The notes under the pieces: model-generated
What the model saw: the letters and a program-made list of their open reading frames with translations, nothing else
Databases searched by the model: none
What the model was told of the DNA's origin: nothing
Part shown: positions 1 through 11,054 of the stretch, piece after piece
Numbering within the stretch: the stretch's first letter is position 1
Layout: every line of letters starts with the position of its first letter
Made by a program: the position numbers and the translations under genes
Assembly: GCF_002878395.1 (NCBI RefSeq)
Contig: NC_061115.1
Coordinates: 51,983,184-52,047,183 of the forward strand
Origin: Capsicum annuum
Lineage: Eukaryota > Streptophyta > Magnoliopsida > Solanales > Solanaceae
Direction: 5' to 3'
Length of the DNA stretch: 64,000 nucleotides

Positions 1-911
1 GATATTTTGAATGATTTGACCGTTTGGTCTTAACGGAGTTATTTTGACTCGAGTGTGAAAGAAATCCACAATGTGGTTGATTTTGATTGATTGGAAGCAT
101 AATGGCTTCCGATGTATATTTATATATCACTAAAATTGTTTTGTTTTGGATTGTCTTTGAATAATCTGAGCTAAGTCCGGGAGAAATCTTTAGCACCGAG
201 TGGGAGGTATAAAGTAACCTTACTTCCCTAGAACTATGTGCCTCCGTAGGAGTGATCCTGAGGCTAATTTATATAGTAATCACTAATTTGTGTGGATTTG
301 ATATCGATAGTACTACTCTGATGGAAAGGATAGGACGACTCTCCTTAATGTGGGTTGTACGTTGGACTCCATGTAGCTCACATGGTTTATGTCGGTTATA
401 GAATTTCCCAGTGTGTGTGTGTTTCCTTGTGTCTATGGTGAATGGTGAAGTGATTTGAAAGTGGAATTGTGAAAGTTATTCTTTCGAAAGATTTAAATGA
501 TATTTACATTATGAGAATTGATATTCTTGATGAACTGAAAGTGATTGAAAAATTATATGATGACTCACGTGTGTTATTATACTTATTTCATCCTCTCATA
601 ATTATGATGATTTTCTTCGGGCTATGTGAGTCTTTCATACATCCTGCATATTTCTTATTTTATTGATTTTCTTAGAGGCTTGTCAAACTAGTATAGATGT
701 TAGGAGTTGACTAATAAGTCGTATTTTGTTATCTTTCTGAAATTTTTTTATTCGTGGATGATGATTACTCTATTGATATTTGAGGGTTATTTATGGAAAA
801 CTTGTTGATTTGTGTTGAACTAAATGAAAATGGATCAAAGGGTTAGCTTGGGGCTACTCATACCCTCAAGCACCGTGTGACACTCCGGGACTCATTTTCT
901 GGGGCATTACA
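1..911 (+). repeat. 5' LTR of element I (partial)
   Basis: The first 911 bases match 7171-8375 of the downstream LTR over their whole length, at roughly nine in ten positions by eye, and end in the same ATTACA. Most differences are transitions. A segment of about 290 bases present in the 3' LTR (about 7833-8122) is missing here at about position 659. The short open frame at 469-666 recurs at 7643-7834 and is LTR sequence, not a gene. Confidence 0.93.
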
Positions 912-915
912 AACT

Positions 916-928
916 TGGTATTAGAGCT
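916..928 (+). other. Primer binding site (initiator Met tRNA) of element I
   Basis: TGGTATTAGAGCT lies four bases after the LTR end. It matches the usual plant initiator-Met-tRNA complement TGGTATCAGAGC with one C-to-T change. Confidence 0.9.
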
Positions 929-1124
929 TAAAGTTTTAAGGTGTCCTAGGGAGTCTGACAAGCCACGTTAAGTAGAGTCTTGATCATCGGTGTGTAGCGT
1001 GCCACATCTATGAGTAAGAGGCTACAAGAGGTTTTAGGAAAAATTGTGATTTTTTCTTTCAGAAGTCTATCGTGCTTAAAGTGTCTCTCTCTACTATTGA
1101 TTTGTGCTCTCATCTTTCATAAAT

Positions 1125-2330
1125 ATTCCTCCGTATCGAGTGAGAAGAAATAATGATGGTCAGTAACCTCAACCTGCTAATCCATTGAATGAAAATGTGT
1201 CTCATACTGAATTTCGGGCAGCCTTTCAGGCATTGGCCCAAGCTGTTACTACAAATTTTCCGGCCAACCCGGCCTTGAATCCACAACAGTAGGGAGGTAA
1301 TTTAGCTACTACCAGGATCCGTGACTTCATGCGGATGAATCTGTCAGAATTCTATGGGTCCAAGTCTGATGAGGATCCATGGTTATTTTTAGAGAAGGTT
1401 CGGAAGATTACTCAGGTGATCCATATATCTGACGAACATAGTATGGAGTTGGCTGTGTATAGTTTGAAAGACCTTGCTTATGACTAGGTTGTTGCTTTGG
1501 GGAAAGGTAGAGGTGAGGGAGCTATCTCTACAACTTAGCAAGAGTTCTAGGATGCATTCCTGGATAAGTTTTTCCCTTTGAAGATGAGGGAGGCGAATGT
1601 GGAAGTGTTTATGAACCTGCGACAGGGCTCTATGACTGTTAGGGAGTACTGTCTAAAGTTTAATCAGTTGGCCAAGTATGCTCCTGACTTAGTAGCTGAT
1701 AATCGGGCAAGTATGAGTATGTTTGTAACTGGAGTGTCTAGTTATGTGGTTAAGGAGTGTAGGTCTGCTATGTTGAATAGTGAGATGAATCTTTCTAGGC
1801 TGATGACTCATGCCCAAAATATTAAGGTAGAAAATATTAAGAAGAGAGATTGAATGAGAGGGAATAAGAGAGCTAGGTCCAAGCAGCATGGATAGAGTCA
1901 GACTAGATCGCAGGGAGGGAGTCTTCTTCAGTATCAGGATCGTGAGTCTATGCCAGATCTGTTATCTACTAGTGCTCCCATCCCTAGAGGTAGGCAGGAG
2001 CAAGGTAGCAGGTCATATGTATCCAGGTCCCAGTACAGTGCTGGCAGTAGGCCAAATCGTCCCCTGTGTCCTAAGTATGGTAGGGCTCATTCGGGTGAGT
2101 GTTGGGGTGAGAAGAGGGGTTGTTTCTGGTGTGGTGACATAGGTCAAAGAGTTAGTGATTGTCCACAGGATGGACAAGGGAGTCGTGACTATCGTTCTCA
2201 AACCCAGACTCAGACTGTTAGTGCTCCAGTTCCAGCGACTCGCCCAGCCCCAGCTCAAGGCGCCTCTTCTAGCAATGCTGGCGGGCAGCGCCAGAATAGA
2301 TTCTATGCTTTACTGTCCCACCAGGAATAG
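1125..2330 (+). pseudogene. gag pseudogene of element I
   Basis: Gag would form the nucleocapsid particle and bind the element's RNA. The frame opens with ATT-CCT-CCG where element F has ATG-CCT-CCC, so the start codon appears lost (ATG to ATT). The frame runs through several stops (first at 1164, last at 1851), many at places where Gln or Trp codons are expected. The central capsid-like part (about 1310-1850) includes FYGSKSDEDPWLFLEKV and LRQGSMTVREYCLKF. The zinc knuckle near 2127-2170 reads CFWCGDIGQRVSDC, so the zinc-binding His is replaced by Gln. Protease follows in the same frame, giving the single gag-pol frame typical of plant Tekay elements. Confidence 0.9.
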
Positions 2331-2880
2331 GAGGACTCTCCTGATATTGTTACTGGTATGCTTCGTATATTTTAGTTTGATCTGTATACTTTGTTGGATC
2401 CTGGATCTAGTTTCTCATATATTACACTTTTGATTACTGTGAATTTTGAAATAAGTCCTGAGGTTATTCCTGAGCCTATCCTAGTTTCTACCCCAGTGGG
2501 TGATTCGATTGTTGCCCAGAAAGTGTATAAAAAGTGTCCTATTACTGCTCTTTATAGAGTCTTGTTGGCCGATTTGATTGAGTTAGACATGGTAGATTTT
2601 GATGTAATTTTGAGTATGGACTGGCTGTATTCTTCTTATGCCTCTATTGATTGTCAGATCCGAGTAGTCAAGTTTCAGTTTTCGGGTGCATCCGTGTTTG
2701 AGTGGTCTGGGAATTTTGTGTCACCCAAGAATCATTTTATCTCTTACCTCAAATCTAGAAAGCTTATTTCCAAGGGGTGTATTTACCATTTGGTTAGAGT
2801 CAAAGACACTAAGTCTGAGACTCTAACTCTCTAGTCTGTTAACGTCGTCAATGAGTTTTCTGATGTCTTTTCGAATGGTC
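2331..2880 (+). pseudogene. Retropepsin-type protease pseudogene of element I
   Basis: The protease would cut the gag-pol polyprotein. It continues the gag frame after TAG at 2328-2330. The active-site region reads LLDPGSSFSYIT (about 2391-2430), matching the LDPGA/S form of this lineage, followed by VSTPVGDSIVAQKVYKKC and the conserved flap-region segment DFDVILSMDWLYSSYASIDC. Breaks are a TAG in the stretch just before the active site and another at 2832-2834 before the linker to reverse transcriptase. The catalytic Asp is kept, so loss of function comes from the stops. Confidence 0.87.
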
Positions 2881-3563
2881 TCCCAGGGATACCTCCTGAT
2901 AGAGAGATATAGTTTGGGATTGATCTTTTTCCTGATAATCAGCCCATTTCTATTTTTCCTTACCATATGGCCCCTGCAGAACTTAAGAAGTTGAAAGAGC
3001 AATTCAAAGATCTACTAGATAAGGGTTTCATAAGGCCCAGTGTTTCTCCTTGGGGTGCTCCTGTGTTGTTTGTGAGAAAGAAATATGGCTCTTTCTGTAT
3101 GTGCATTGATTACCACCAACTGAATAAAGTCACCATAAAAAATAAGTACCCCCTTCCGAGAATAGATGATTTATTTGACCAATTTCAAGGTGCAAGTTAT
3201 TTTTCAAAGATAGACCTTCGTTCTGGCTATCATCAACTCAAATTTAGGAAGTGTGAAATCTCAAAAATCACTTTCCAAACTCGTTATAGCCATTTTAAGT
3301 TTCTTATTATGTCTTTCGGGTTAACTAATGCCCCAACAGCTTTTATGGACCTCATGAATCAAGTGTTCAGACCATATCTGGATATGTTTTTCATAATGTT
3401 CATCGATGAAATACTGGTGTACTCCCGTAGTGAGGATGAACATTCTGATCATCTCCAAACTATCTTGCAAACCCTTAGAGATCATAAGTTGTTTGCCAAG
3501 TTCAGTATGTGTGAGTTTTGGCTAAGGTTAGTTTCTTTTCTGGGTCATATCATTTCTTCCTAG
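2835..3563 (+). pseudogene. Reverse transcriptase pseudogene of element I
   Basis: Reverse transcriptase would copy the element RNA into cDNA. Clear blocks in order are [21 protein letters not shown] (about 2976), [36 protein letters not shown] and [20 protein letters not shown]. The catalytic box at 3399-3410 reads FIDE where FIDD is expected; the second Asp codon is GAA, so the polymerase would be impaired even without the stops. A TAG near 2911 breaks the linker and a TAG at 3564 ends the frame. The frame is the same as gag and protease up to that point. Confidence 0.93.
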
Positions 3564-3565
3564 GT

Positions 3566-4250
3566 ATTAGAGTTGATCCCTAATAGACCGAAGCTGTTAG
3601 AAATTGGCCTAGACCTATTTCTCCAACTGATATCCGAAGTTTCTTGGGTTTAGCTGGCTATTACCGCCGTTTTGTTGAGGTTTCTCCTCTATAGCATCTC
3701 CTATGATTCGGTTGACCCAAAAGAAAGTGAAGTTCTTGTTGTCCAAATCTTGTGAGAAGAGTTTTCAGGAGTTGAAGAATCGACTCACTTCAGCCCCTGT
3801 TTTGACTTTGCCTGATGGTGTTGATGGTTTTATGGTGTACTGTGATGCTTTGAGAGTTGGGTTGGGTTGCGTGTTGATGCAGAAGGGTAAGGTGATAGCT
3901 TATGCTTCTAGACAGTTGAAACCCCATGAGAAAAATTGCCCTACCCATGACCTTAAGTTGGCTGCTATAGTGTTTGCTTTGAAAATCTAGAGACACTATT
4001 TGTATGGTGTCCATGTTGATGCTTTCACTGATCATAAGAGTCTGCAGTATGTGTTTACCCAGTGAGAATTGAATCTTAGACAGAGACGATGGTTAGAATT
4101 GTTAAAGGACTATGATATTTGTGTGCTGTACCATCCGGGCAAGGCCAATATTGTGGAGGATGCCCTAAGTAGAGTGTCCATGGGTAGTGTTTCGTTTGTG
4201 GTAGAAGGTAAGAAAGAGTTGGCTCGTGATGTACATCGTTTGGCTAGATT
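3566..4250 (+). pseudogene. RT connection and RNase H pseudogene of element I
   Basis: RNase H would remove the RNA strand during cDNA synthesis. After a frameshift at about 3564 the text continues with the connection domain ([16 protein letters not shown]), shifts again near 3685, then runs [52 protein letters not shown] and RRWLELLKDYDICVLYHPGK, ending VEDALSR for the usual VADALSR. TAG at 3988 and TGA at 4063 interrupt it. Another frameshift near 4250 leads into the integrase frame. Confidence 0.9.
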
Positions 4251-4254
4251 GGGA

Positions 4255-5556
4255 TTAGGTTGTTTGACTCTGCTAAAGGTAGTATAGGGGTTCAGAGTAG
4301 TTCCGAATCCTCCTTTGTTTCGAAAGTGAAGGAAAAGCAATACTTAGATGCTAGTTTGGTCAGACTGAAGAAGAAAGTCAAGGACCAAAAAGTAGAGGTT
4401 TTATCCCAAGGGGGAGATGGTGTGTTGAGATTGCAGGGTAGATTATGTGTCCCGAATGTTGATGATCTGAGACAGAGGATTATGGCTGAAGCACATGGGG
4501 CGCGATATTCTATTCATCCTAGTGCTACTAAGATGTACTGAGACTTGCGGGAAATCTTTTGGTGGAGTGGCATAAAGAAAGATATAGCAGCATTTGTAGC
4601 TAAGTGTGCAACATACCAACAGGTTAAGGTTGAACACCAAAGGCCTGGTGGTATGATGCAAGAATTTAGTATTCCCACCTAGAAGTGGGAAGAGATAAAT
4701 ATGGACTTGTGATTGGTTTACCTCCTTCCCGACGCCATCATGATTCCATTTGGGTTGCGGTTGATAGGTTGACTAAGTATGCTCATTTCTTGCTTGTTCA
4801 TTTTTCATATACTACTGAGGATTACGCTAGATTGTATATCCGAGAGCTAGTCAGACTGCATGGAGTTCCCTTGTCTATTATTTCAGATAGGGGTACTCAG
4901 TTCACTTTGCATTTTTGGAAACCTTTTTAGAAGGGTCTTGGTAAGCAAGTGCTTTTGAGTTCTTCTTTTCATCCGCAGACCGGTGGTCAGGCTGAGTGGA
5001 CCATCCAGACCTCAGAGGATATGTTAAGAGCTTGTGCACTTGAATTTAAGGGAGGTTGGGATGATCACTTACCATTGATAGAGTTTGCTTGTAATAACAG
5101 TTTCCACTCTAGTATTGGCATGGCTCTGTTTAAAGCCTTATATGGGAGGAAGTGTAGATCACCCATAGGTTGGTTCGAGGTGGGTGAAGTGGCTGTGAGT
5201 ATTCCTGATTCAGTATTTGAGGCTATGGAAAAAGTTAAGTTAATTAGGGAAAGGTTGAAAACTGCACAGAGTCGTCAGAAGTCATATGCGGATGTTACAA
5301 GGAGAGACCTTGAGTTTGAAGTTGGTGACCTAGTATATCTGAAAATTTCACCCATGAGGGGGGTGAAGAGATTCGGAAAGAAGGGGAAGCTTAGTCCCCA
5401 TTATGTTGGTCCTTACAAAATTCTTAGCCGTGTTGGTAAGGTAGCTTATGAGGTCGAGTTGCCTTCCGAGTTGTCCTCTGTTCATCCAATATTCCATGTC
5501 TCCATGCTTAGAAAGAATATTAGCAATGTTGTGGTAGTGGATTCCTCTTTGAAGCT
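4255..5556 (+). pseudogene. Integrase pseudogene of element I
   Basis: Integrase would insert the cDNA. The N-terminal zinc region has both His (AEAHGARYSIHPSATKMY) but the second Cys is lost (CATYQQVK where CXXCQQVK is expected). The core keeps Asp in [10 protein letters not shown], Asp in SDRGTQFT and Glu in GQAEW, with stops at about 4539, 4679 and 4927 and a one-base frameshift near 4705. The C-terminal part is a long open stretch (4949 onward) with GRKCRSPIGWFEVGE, the LEFEVGDLVYLKISPMRG block, YVGPYKILSRVGKVAYE and SVHPIFHVSMLRK. The catalytic triad therefore survives in a broken gene. Confidence 0.92.
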
Positions 5557-5760
5557 GACATTCAAGAAAATCTTTCTTTTGATGAGATTCCTGTTGACAT
5601 TCTTGATTTCAGTGTCCGAAGACTAAGGAACAAAGAAGTTCCCTTGGTCAAGGTGTTGTTGCGAAACCAATCTATTGAGGGTGCAACTTGGAAAGGTGAG
5701 GTGGATATGTGATCCAAGTACCCACACCTATTTTCCGTGAACTCCGATCAAGCCGAAGGT
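5557..5760 (+). pseudogene. Chromodomain tail of element I polyprotein
   Basis: After a one-base shift near 5550 the text reads DEIPVDILDFSVRRLRNKEV, then VKVLLRNQSIEGATWKGEVDM, a TGA, and SKYPHLFP. This is the degenerate chromodomain fused to integrase in plant chromoviruses, thought to steer integration toward heterochromatin. The domain assigns the element to the Tekay/Del group. The open frame at 5709-5990 that overlaps its end is not a recognisable protein. Confidence 0.85.
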
Positions 5761-5977
5761 ACCGTTCTTTCCTAAATCATGCACTTTTGATAAAAGTTGC
5801 AGCAATTCAACTGTCATTTATTATGTGTTCAGCTGTAGTTTCTTCAATTTATGCATTCTATGTTGCATTTGGAGTGAGAAACGATGTGGTGATGAGTCTA
5901 ACGAATAGTTTCAGATGTATGCTCTATTCCCTATCTAATCTTTGCATGTCTAGCGTCATTCAAGGACGAATGTTTCC

Positions 5978-5990
5978 AAGGGGGGGCTGA
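5978..5990 (+). other. Polypurine tract of element I
   Basis: AAGGGGGGGCTGA lies directly before the 3' LTR start and primes plus-strand synthesis. It is preceded by CAAGGACGAATGTT, the CGAGGACGAAT-type sequence found next to the tract in elements D and E2. Confidence 0.85.
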
Positions 5991-8375
5991 TGTATTAGCA
6001 CGGGAAATTTTTCGTTGAAATTTTGTGCGTAAATGTGTTGGGTTCTATCTTCTAGAATGAATTATAAAATTTCCATGCAGAATTTGTTATATTAGGACCA
6101 ATCATTGTGTATAGTATCGAATAATCTTTCCAACGATATGTGGATCATCTAAAACGGACACCCGAGCGACGAGTTATGAACATTCCGTTCAAACCATGAA
6201 TAGTATTAAACAGTAAAACATGCAGGAAAAAGTACTGAGGCCTGACGTATTTTTGCTCTAAATTTAAATGATCATAAATTCTTGTACATAATGATCTGGT
6301 TGTTCTACTATACATCAACGGAAAGCTCTGCGAGTCCTCTTTCCAATGAAATTGGTTTCATACAATTTTTCTATAAGAGCAAAAAGATATGATCGATCAA
6401 CTTCAGCCTATCAAAAGCAAATTTTGGGGTCAACTTCAAACAATCATAACTCCTCGTACAGAATGATCTGGGTGATATACTATATATCAATGGAAAGATA
6501 TGAGAGTCCTCTTTATAATGAAATTGATTTCATCCAATTTGGATATTGGAGTAAAATGTTATGGTTGATCTACTTCAGACTATCTAAACAGTCCACCAAA
6601 GGCGTTTTGGCCATTCCCCCTCACCCAAAATCCGTCCAAACCCTAAATTAAAGCCTATTCAAAGCATTATATGTTATATTTCATCAAATTCCCTCAAAAA
6701 GAAAACCCTAAGCTCCTACATCAAACTTCAAGAACCACCAAAGTTCACCATTAATTCTGCAAATTTATTCAAGATTCTAAGTTCCTAGTTTAAGAACTCC
6801 AAGAACCATCATTCAAAGGCACGATTAACATCTTAAAAATGAGTATCGATCTAAAGTTCATCATTCAAGGTATGTGGGGTTTTTCAACAAGAACTCTCTT
6901 TTGTTCTTGTGCCCAAAAATAATTTTCTTTACAAAGGCATGATTTTTATATAATTTTTACGAATTTGAAGCATGAACCCATATCTTATGATGATTATTAT
7001 GAAATCTTGATGTTTATGATTTTGAAAGATGAATTTACATGTGTGGAGATATAAAACATGAATCTTGAACGATATTTATCATGATTTTGATATTTGGATC
7101 GTGAATCCCCATTGGAAATTGTGTTTTTTTGAGAAAGTATGTGTTATAAGCACGTTGATGTGGAATATTTGAGATATTTTTAATGATTTGACATTTTCAT
7201 TTTAATGGAATTGTTTTGAACTCGAGAATGAAAGAAATCCACAACGTGGTTGATTTTGATAGATGGGAAGCATGATGGCTCCCGATGTATATTTATATAT
7301 TACTAAAATTGTTTTGTTGTGGATTATCTTTGAAATGATCTGAGCTAAGTCCAGGAGAAATCTTTAGCACTGAGTGGGAGGTATCAAGTGACCTTACTTC
7401 CCTGGAACTACGTGCCCCCGTTGGAGTGAGCCTGAGGCTGATTTATATAGTGATCGCTAGTTTGTGTGGATTTGATATCGATAGTCCTACTCCGATGGCA
7501 AGGATAGGACGGCTCTCCCCAACGTGGGTTGTACGTTGGACTCCTTGTATCTCACATGGTTTATGTCGGTTATAGAATTTCCCAGTGTGTGTGTGTTTCC
7601 TTGTGTCTATCGTTAATGGTGAAGTGATTTGAAAGTGGAATTGTGCAAGTTATTCCTTCAAAAGGTTTAAATGATATTTACATTATGAGAATTGATATTC
7701 TTGATGAACTGAAAGTGGTTGACAAATTATATGCTGACTCACATGTGTTATTGTACTTATTTCATCCTCTCATGATTACGATGATTTTCTTCGGGCTATG
7801 TGAGTCTTTCATACATCCTGCATATTTCTTATAAATATTTAAGATGATGATGTTTATACAACTGCATATACCCCCATATACTCGGTTCCTTTCCATGGTA
7901 CTGACCCACATCTTCGGATATGGGCTGGATTTTCTCGGAATGTAGGTTCAGGTGCTCAGTTCCAGGTTTGACGGTGATTCTTCAGGCACGCTGTTCTACA
8001 TCCTCTGTTGTCGTAAGTCCTCATGTTCCGAGGACGTGATGTTTAATGTTGGTTTCACGAAATCATTTACATTTGATAACCGAGTATAAGTTAGTTGGGG
8101 CATGTCTCAATGGCTCGCTGGTTTTATTGATTTTCCTAGAGGCTTGTCAGACTAGTATAGATGTTGGGAGTTGACTAATAAGTCGTATTTTGTTATGTTT
8201 CGAAAATTCTTTTATTCTTGGATGATGATTACTCTGTTGATATTTTAGGGTTATTTATGGAAACCCCATTGATTTTTGTTGAACTGAATGAAATTGGCTC
8301 AAAGGGTTAGCTTGGGGCTACTCGTAGCCTCAAGCATCGTGTGACGCTCCGGGACCCATTTTTTGGGGTGTTACA
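5991..8375 (+). repeat. 3' LTR of element I
   Basis: A 2385-bp LTR bounded by TGTA and TACA. Its second half matches the first 911 bases of the window. It keeps the ~290-bp block lost from the 5' copy. An AAACCCTAA-type leader at about 6640 and again at 6703 suggests the transcript start lies just upstream, but I see no clear TATA box. Confidence 0.93.
6265..6590 (+). repeat. ~173-bp tandem duplication in the LTR of element I
   Basis: Two diverged copies of one unit start near 6266 and 6440. Both contain ATAATGATCTGG or AGAATGATCTGG, a TATACATCAA/TATATCAATGGAAAG block, GAGTCCTCTTT and AATGAAATTG. The matching part of the 5' LTR is outside the window, so age cannot be judged. Confidence 0.75.
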
Positions 8376-8855
8376 ATATGCAACATAAAATATAACAAAA
8401 ACCTCACTCACACATGACACATGTTCAAATCAAGAAGGAATCTCTATAGACTCTCAACCAACAAATAGAAAAAATTCAAAATAATCCAACATCACACAAG
8501 AGTCAGATAAATGAGTCTTCATTTAACTCATTACACATGCTTCCGCATTCAAAATCAACTTGCTTAATGTAATCATGTATAGAATCTAGCAATAGCATCT
8601 CTATTTATTCCTAATAACAAAAAATTTAAAATTACTCCTGAAGATCAAAAGAGATACTGGGTTCAAAGGGCTTCCCCAAAAAAAGAACCAAAAATAAAAA
8701 TCACGGGGTGGATGAAGTATGCTTCTACTAAACGAACACCATAAAAAATTAAAAATAAAAAAAATAAAATCTTTTTGTATTTTTTTGCAAAACTAGTAAA
8801 TAAATAAAACTTAAAATCCTATAACGCACTCACCATAAATAAATTTGAAGATCTA
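8376..8855 (-). repeat. Possible U3 part of the 3' LTR of element O; no gene
   Basis: AT-rich sequence without coding signal. Because a polypurine-like tract (8856-8868) sits at its upper edge, this may be the start of O's 3' LTR, cut by element I. The only other visible O LTR (22299-22893) is the opposite end of the LTR, so this cannot be tested inside the window. Confidence 0.4.
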
Positions 8856-8896
8856 CCACCCCACACTTAAAAAATCATACTTAGTACCCAAAGTAT
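8856..8896 (-). other. Polypurine-like tract with hairpin, element O
   Basis: On the minus strand, AAGTGTGGGGTGG follows a perfect 6-bp stem (ATACTT/AAGTAT, 8877-8896 on the plus strand). The same hairpin-plus-purine arrangement sits directly beside the 3' LTR in element B (25394 onward) and at 13150-13190 in element A. Confidence 0.6.
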
Positions 8897-9110
8897 AAAT
8901 TGAAGAATACAGATTAAGAATAGTATCTGAGACCTCTAGGAATGGCTAGTAGCATCTCATCCATCAAGGAAGTCCAGAGGACCCAACACTTTGTTTTTAC
9001 CATGCTCATAAGCTAAGATCTCAACTACTCAAACCCTTCAACCTGCGAGCACCAAACAAAACCAAAACAAAAGGTGAAACTAAAGAAAAAAAATTACTAC
9101 TTTATCTTGG

Positions 9111-9152
9111 GTTGTCTCCTATGCAGGGATTGATTTATTGTCGCGGCACAAC
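9111..9152 (-). other. Conserved Athila post-pol motif, copy in O
   Basis: The plus strand shows GTTGTCTCCT...GTCGCGGCACAAC, a diverged copy of the block also found at 15815, 15941 and 27286. On the minus strand it reads in frame as ...HRRQPK, matching the GRQ/GRK-P ending of the other copies. Confidence 0.65.
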
Positions 9153-9217
9153 TCATATCACAACTTTCATCCATAATATCTCATTCTTTTGCTTCTACTC
9201 AAAGACCATCTTTTTCT

Positions 9218-9412
9218 TTATTTTTTACCTCTCGAGTGCTCACAATTGAGGTTAGCAACTTTTCTTACAACTGTCTTTTCAAGATTCCTATAAAGTTTTG
9301 CAGGTTCAAGCTTATTTGTCAACTCAAGCAAGTCCATTGGAAATTCTAAAGAGGTAATTGGAAGTTCGCACTTTTTAAGCGCACACTTATTCACTTCCAT
9401 TATCGTGATCAT
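9218..9412 (-). pseudogene. Unrecognised 64-codon remnant between protease and the conserved motif
   Basis: A short open frame (MITIMEVNKCALKKCEL...) between the protease remnant and the conserved motif. I do not recognise it. It is rich in Lys and Leu and has no membrane segment or known motif. It occupies the place where RT, RNase H and integrase would lie, so it may be a leftover from the pol deletion or chance reading. Confidence 0.3.
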
Positions 9413-9489
9413 GTATAGATCTCTGTACTATTAGGGTATGTTGTATGCTTTATACATTCTGAAGATCACCTATTTATTATTTAATCTTC

Positions 9490-9916
9490 TGTTGAGTGTG
9501 CCCTATTTATCATCTAAATGTTTCCCTAGTAGCTAAGAATGATCTTCTTAATATGATTGGTACCCTATCAATAGCATCATAATCAAGAATAATAAAGTCA
9601 GTAAGATTAATGAACTTACCAACCTTTATGAGAACATCATCTATAATTCCTTTAGGGTTAACTCTAGTTCTGTCTGTTATTTATAGTACAACTAAGGATG
9701 GACTAGGCTTTCCCAAACTAAAAGTATTAAACATTGGAAGAGGCATAAATTGATACTTTCCCCCAAATCATTTAAAGCTTGAACAACACCACTTTCACCA
9801 ATTTGTATGGGGAGGGTGAAACTCCCAGGGTCCTTGAACTTTTTGGGCGTCTTACACATGACCATAGAACTACACTCTTGAATAAGTGTGAAAATCTCAT
9901 TATCACCAAGAATCAA
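9490..9916 (-). pseudogene. Protease pseudogene of element O (Athila type)
   Basis: The minus-strand frame from 9916 contains KFKDPGSFTLPIQIG, then NDLGESINLCLF, the Athila retropepsin region (family form CDLGASINLMP). The expected Asp of the D-L-G box is kept but the preceding Cys is Asn. After a frameshift the text continues as VGKFINLTDFIILDYDAID, VPIILRRSFLATRE. Upstream it joins gag; downstream no RT block can be read. Several stops break it. Confidence 0.8.
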
Positions 9917-9919
9917 TTT

Positions 9920-11054
9920 TTACTCTCACATCCTTCAAGTACTTTGCATACTTGGCCATTCCCTGTGAAAAATATAACAAAGAATGATTAATATAAAATT
10001 CTATGAACATGTCAAAGAGCCTCTTAGAACAAAATTATTCTTTGGATTTTGTAAGCTTCCGAGGGAATGATGGTGGTGGTCTCTCTTGTTTCTCAACCAA
10101 CTTTTCATTTAGGTACTCAGACTTCCACTTTTGGTCAGCTTCATTAGCCACCACTTTCTTTTTAGTCTGCCTTGAGTGATCAATTCTACTTGGACCTCAT
10201 TATTTTTCTTTAAAGGAACATCAATTAGGTTTCTAACACTCCTCCAGGTGATTTCTACTTTTTTTTTTATTTTCTATATCACTATACAGATCCTCTTGAA
10301 TTTTTGTATTTTGCACCTAAGATAACTAATCTAACTGTGTCTCTAAATTCTCCTGAGCTAGTGGCTAATTTTTGATTTCTGTTACCATTTGTTCTTAGTT
10401 GTTCAAAATCTTTTTCAAAGTCTCTTCTATGTTGGTTTCTTGAGTGGTTCTGAATGCCTTGTTGTTGTTAAAACCATTGATGTTGAGTCTAATTATTACC
10501 CCACGAGTATTTGGTCTGCTCTGCCTGTTATAGTTGTAGGGATTACCATAGTTTTAAGTACCTCTTTGTACATTGTCCAAAAAATTTACATACTAAGGAT
10601 TTGCTCCATATAGGATTGTAGAGCGACCACTACCGCCACAAATTTTACACCAAGTCTGACCATTGATGAATTGTATTAACCTAGGCTGAGGTTGAGTCAA
10701 GTCCTACTCACTGAACCACATCATCATCTAGTTTTGAAATGAGGCTAGCTGTGCAATCAAGGATGTGATATTATCTACCTCAATCATACCTATAGGCTTC
10801 TTCACCACATTTCTAGATACATCACCCTTCTATTTATAATTACCTTCTGCAATTATATTAAGGAGAGTATACATCTCATCATAGGCTTTATCCAAAGCCT
10901 GATCATCTTCAGCTGAATATTGCAAAATTTTTATGGTACGATCAATTTCGTTAACAAAAGTGTGAGATGATACCTCATTTGTCTATTGGTGATGTGGGCA
11001 ATCTTTGAGAAGTGAATTGAATCTCTTCTATGAATGATAAATATTTTTGTCTAC
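9920..11054 (-). pseudogene. gag pseudogene of element O, C-terminal half
   Basis: Minus-strand reading begins at the A insertion with KRFNSLLKDCPHHQ and SHTFVNEIDRTIKILQYSAEDD, the Athila gag capsid region (family form ERFKELLRRCPHH). The zinc knuckle near 10630-10670 reads WCKICGGSGRSTILY: the first two Cys remain, but the His and last Cys positions are Arg and Tyr, each one transition away. The YNYNRQSRPN-like segment follows. Stops and shifts are frequent. The N-terminal half of the same gene is at 21609-22270. Confidence 0.78.

Larger units (their letters stand above)
1..8375 (+). mobile_element. Element I: Ty3/gypsy chromovirus (Tekay/Del type), degenerate
   Basis: This is a nearly full-length LTR retrotransposon entering the window inside its 5' LTR. 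Order is partial LTR, primer binding site, gag, protease, reverse transcriptase, RNase H, integrase, chromodomain tail, polypurine tract and 3' LTR. The pro-RT-RH-INT order with a C-terminal chromodomain and a Met-tRNA primer site places it with chromoviruses. LTR ends are TGTA...TACA. The internal region (912-5990) has many stops and at least four frameshifts, so it is not autonomous. The 5' flank is outside the window, so no target duplication can be confirmed; the five bases after the 3' end are ATATG. Confidence 0.93.
8376..11054 (-). mobile_element. Element O, 3' part: Athila/Tat-type Ty3/gypsy remnant
   Basis: Read on the minus strand this holds the later part of gag, then protease, a short unrecognised frame, the conserved Athila motif and a polypurine-like tract. 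RT, RNase H and integrase are absent. The gag is cut at 11054/11055 by the insertion of element A and resumes at 21609. The lower end is cut by element I at 8375/8376. It is the most decayed copy in the window. Confidence 0.85.

Noticed and set aside
469..666. Small ORF repeated at 7643-7834
   Set aside because: Both lie at equivalent positions in the two LTRs of element I; repetition reflects the LTR, not a gene.
9218..9412. Functional small gene in O
   Set aside because: It sits in decayed element DNA without homology or regulatory context; kept only as an unrecognised remnant.
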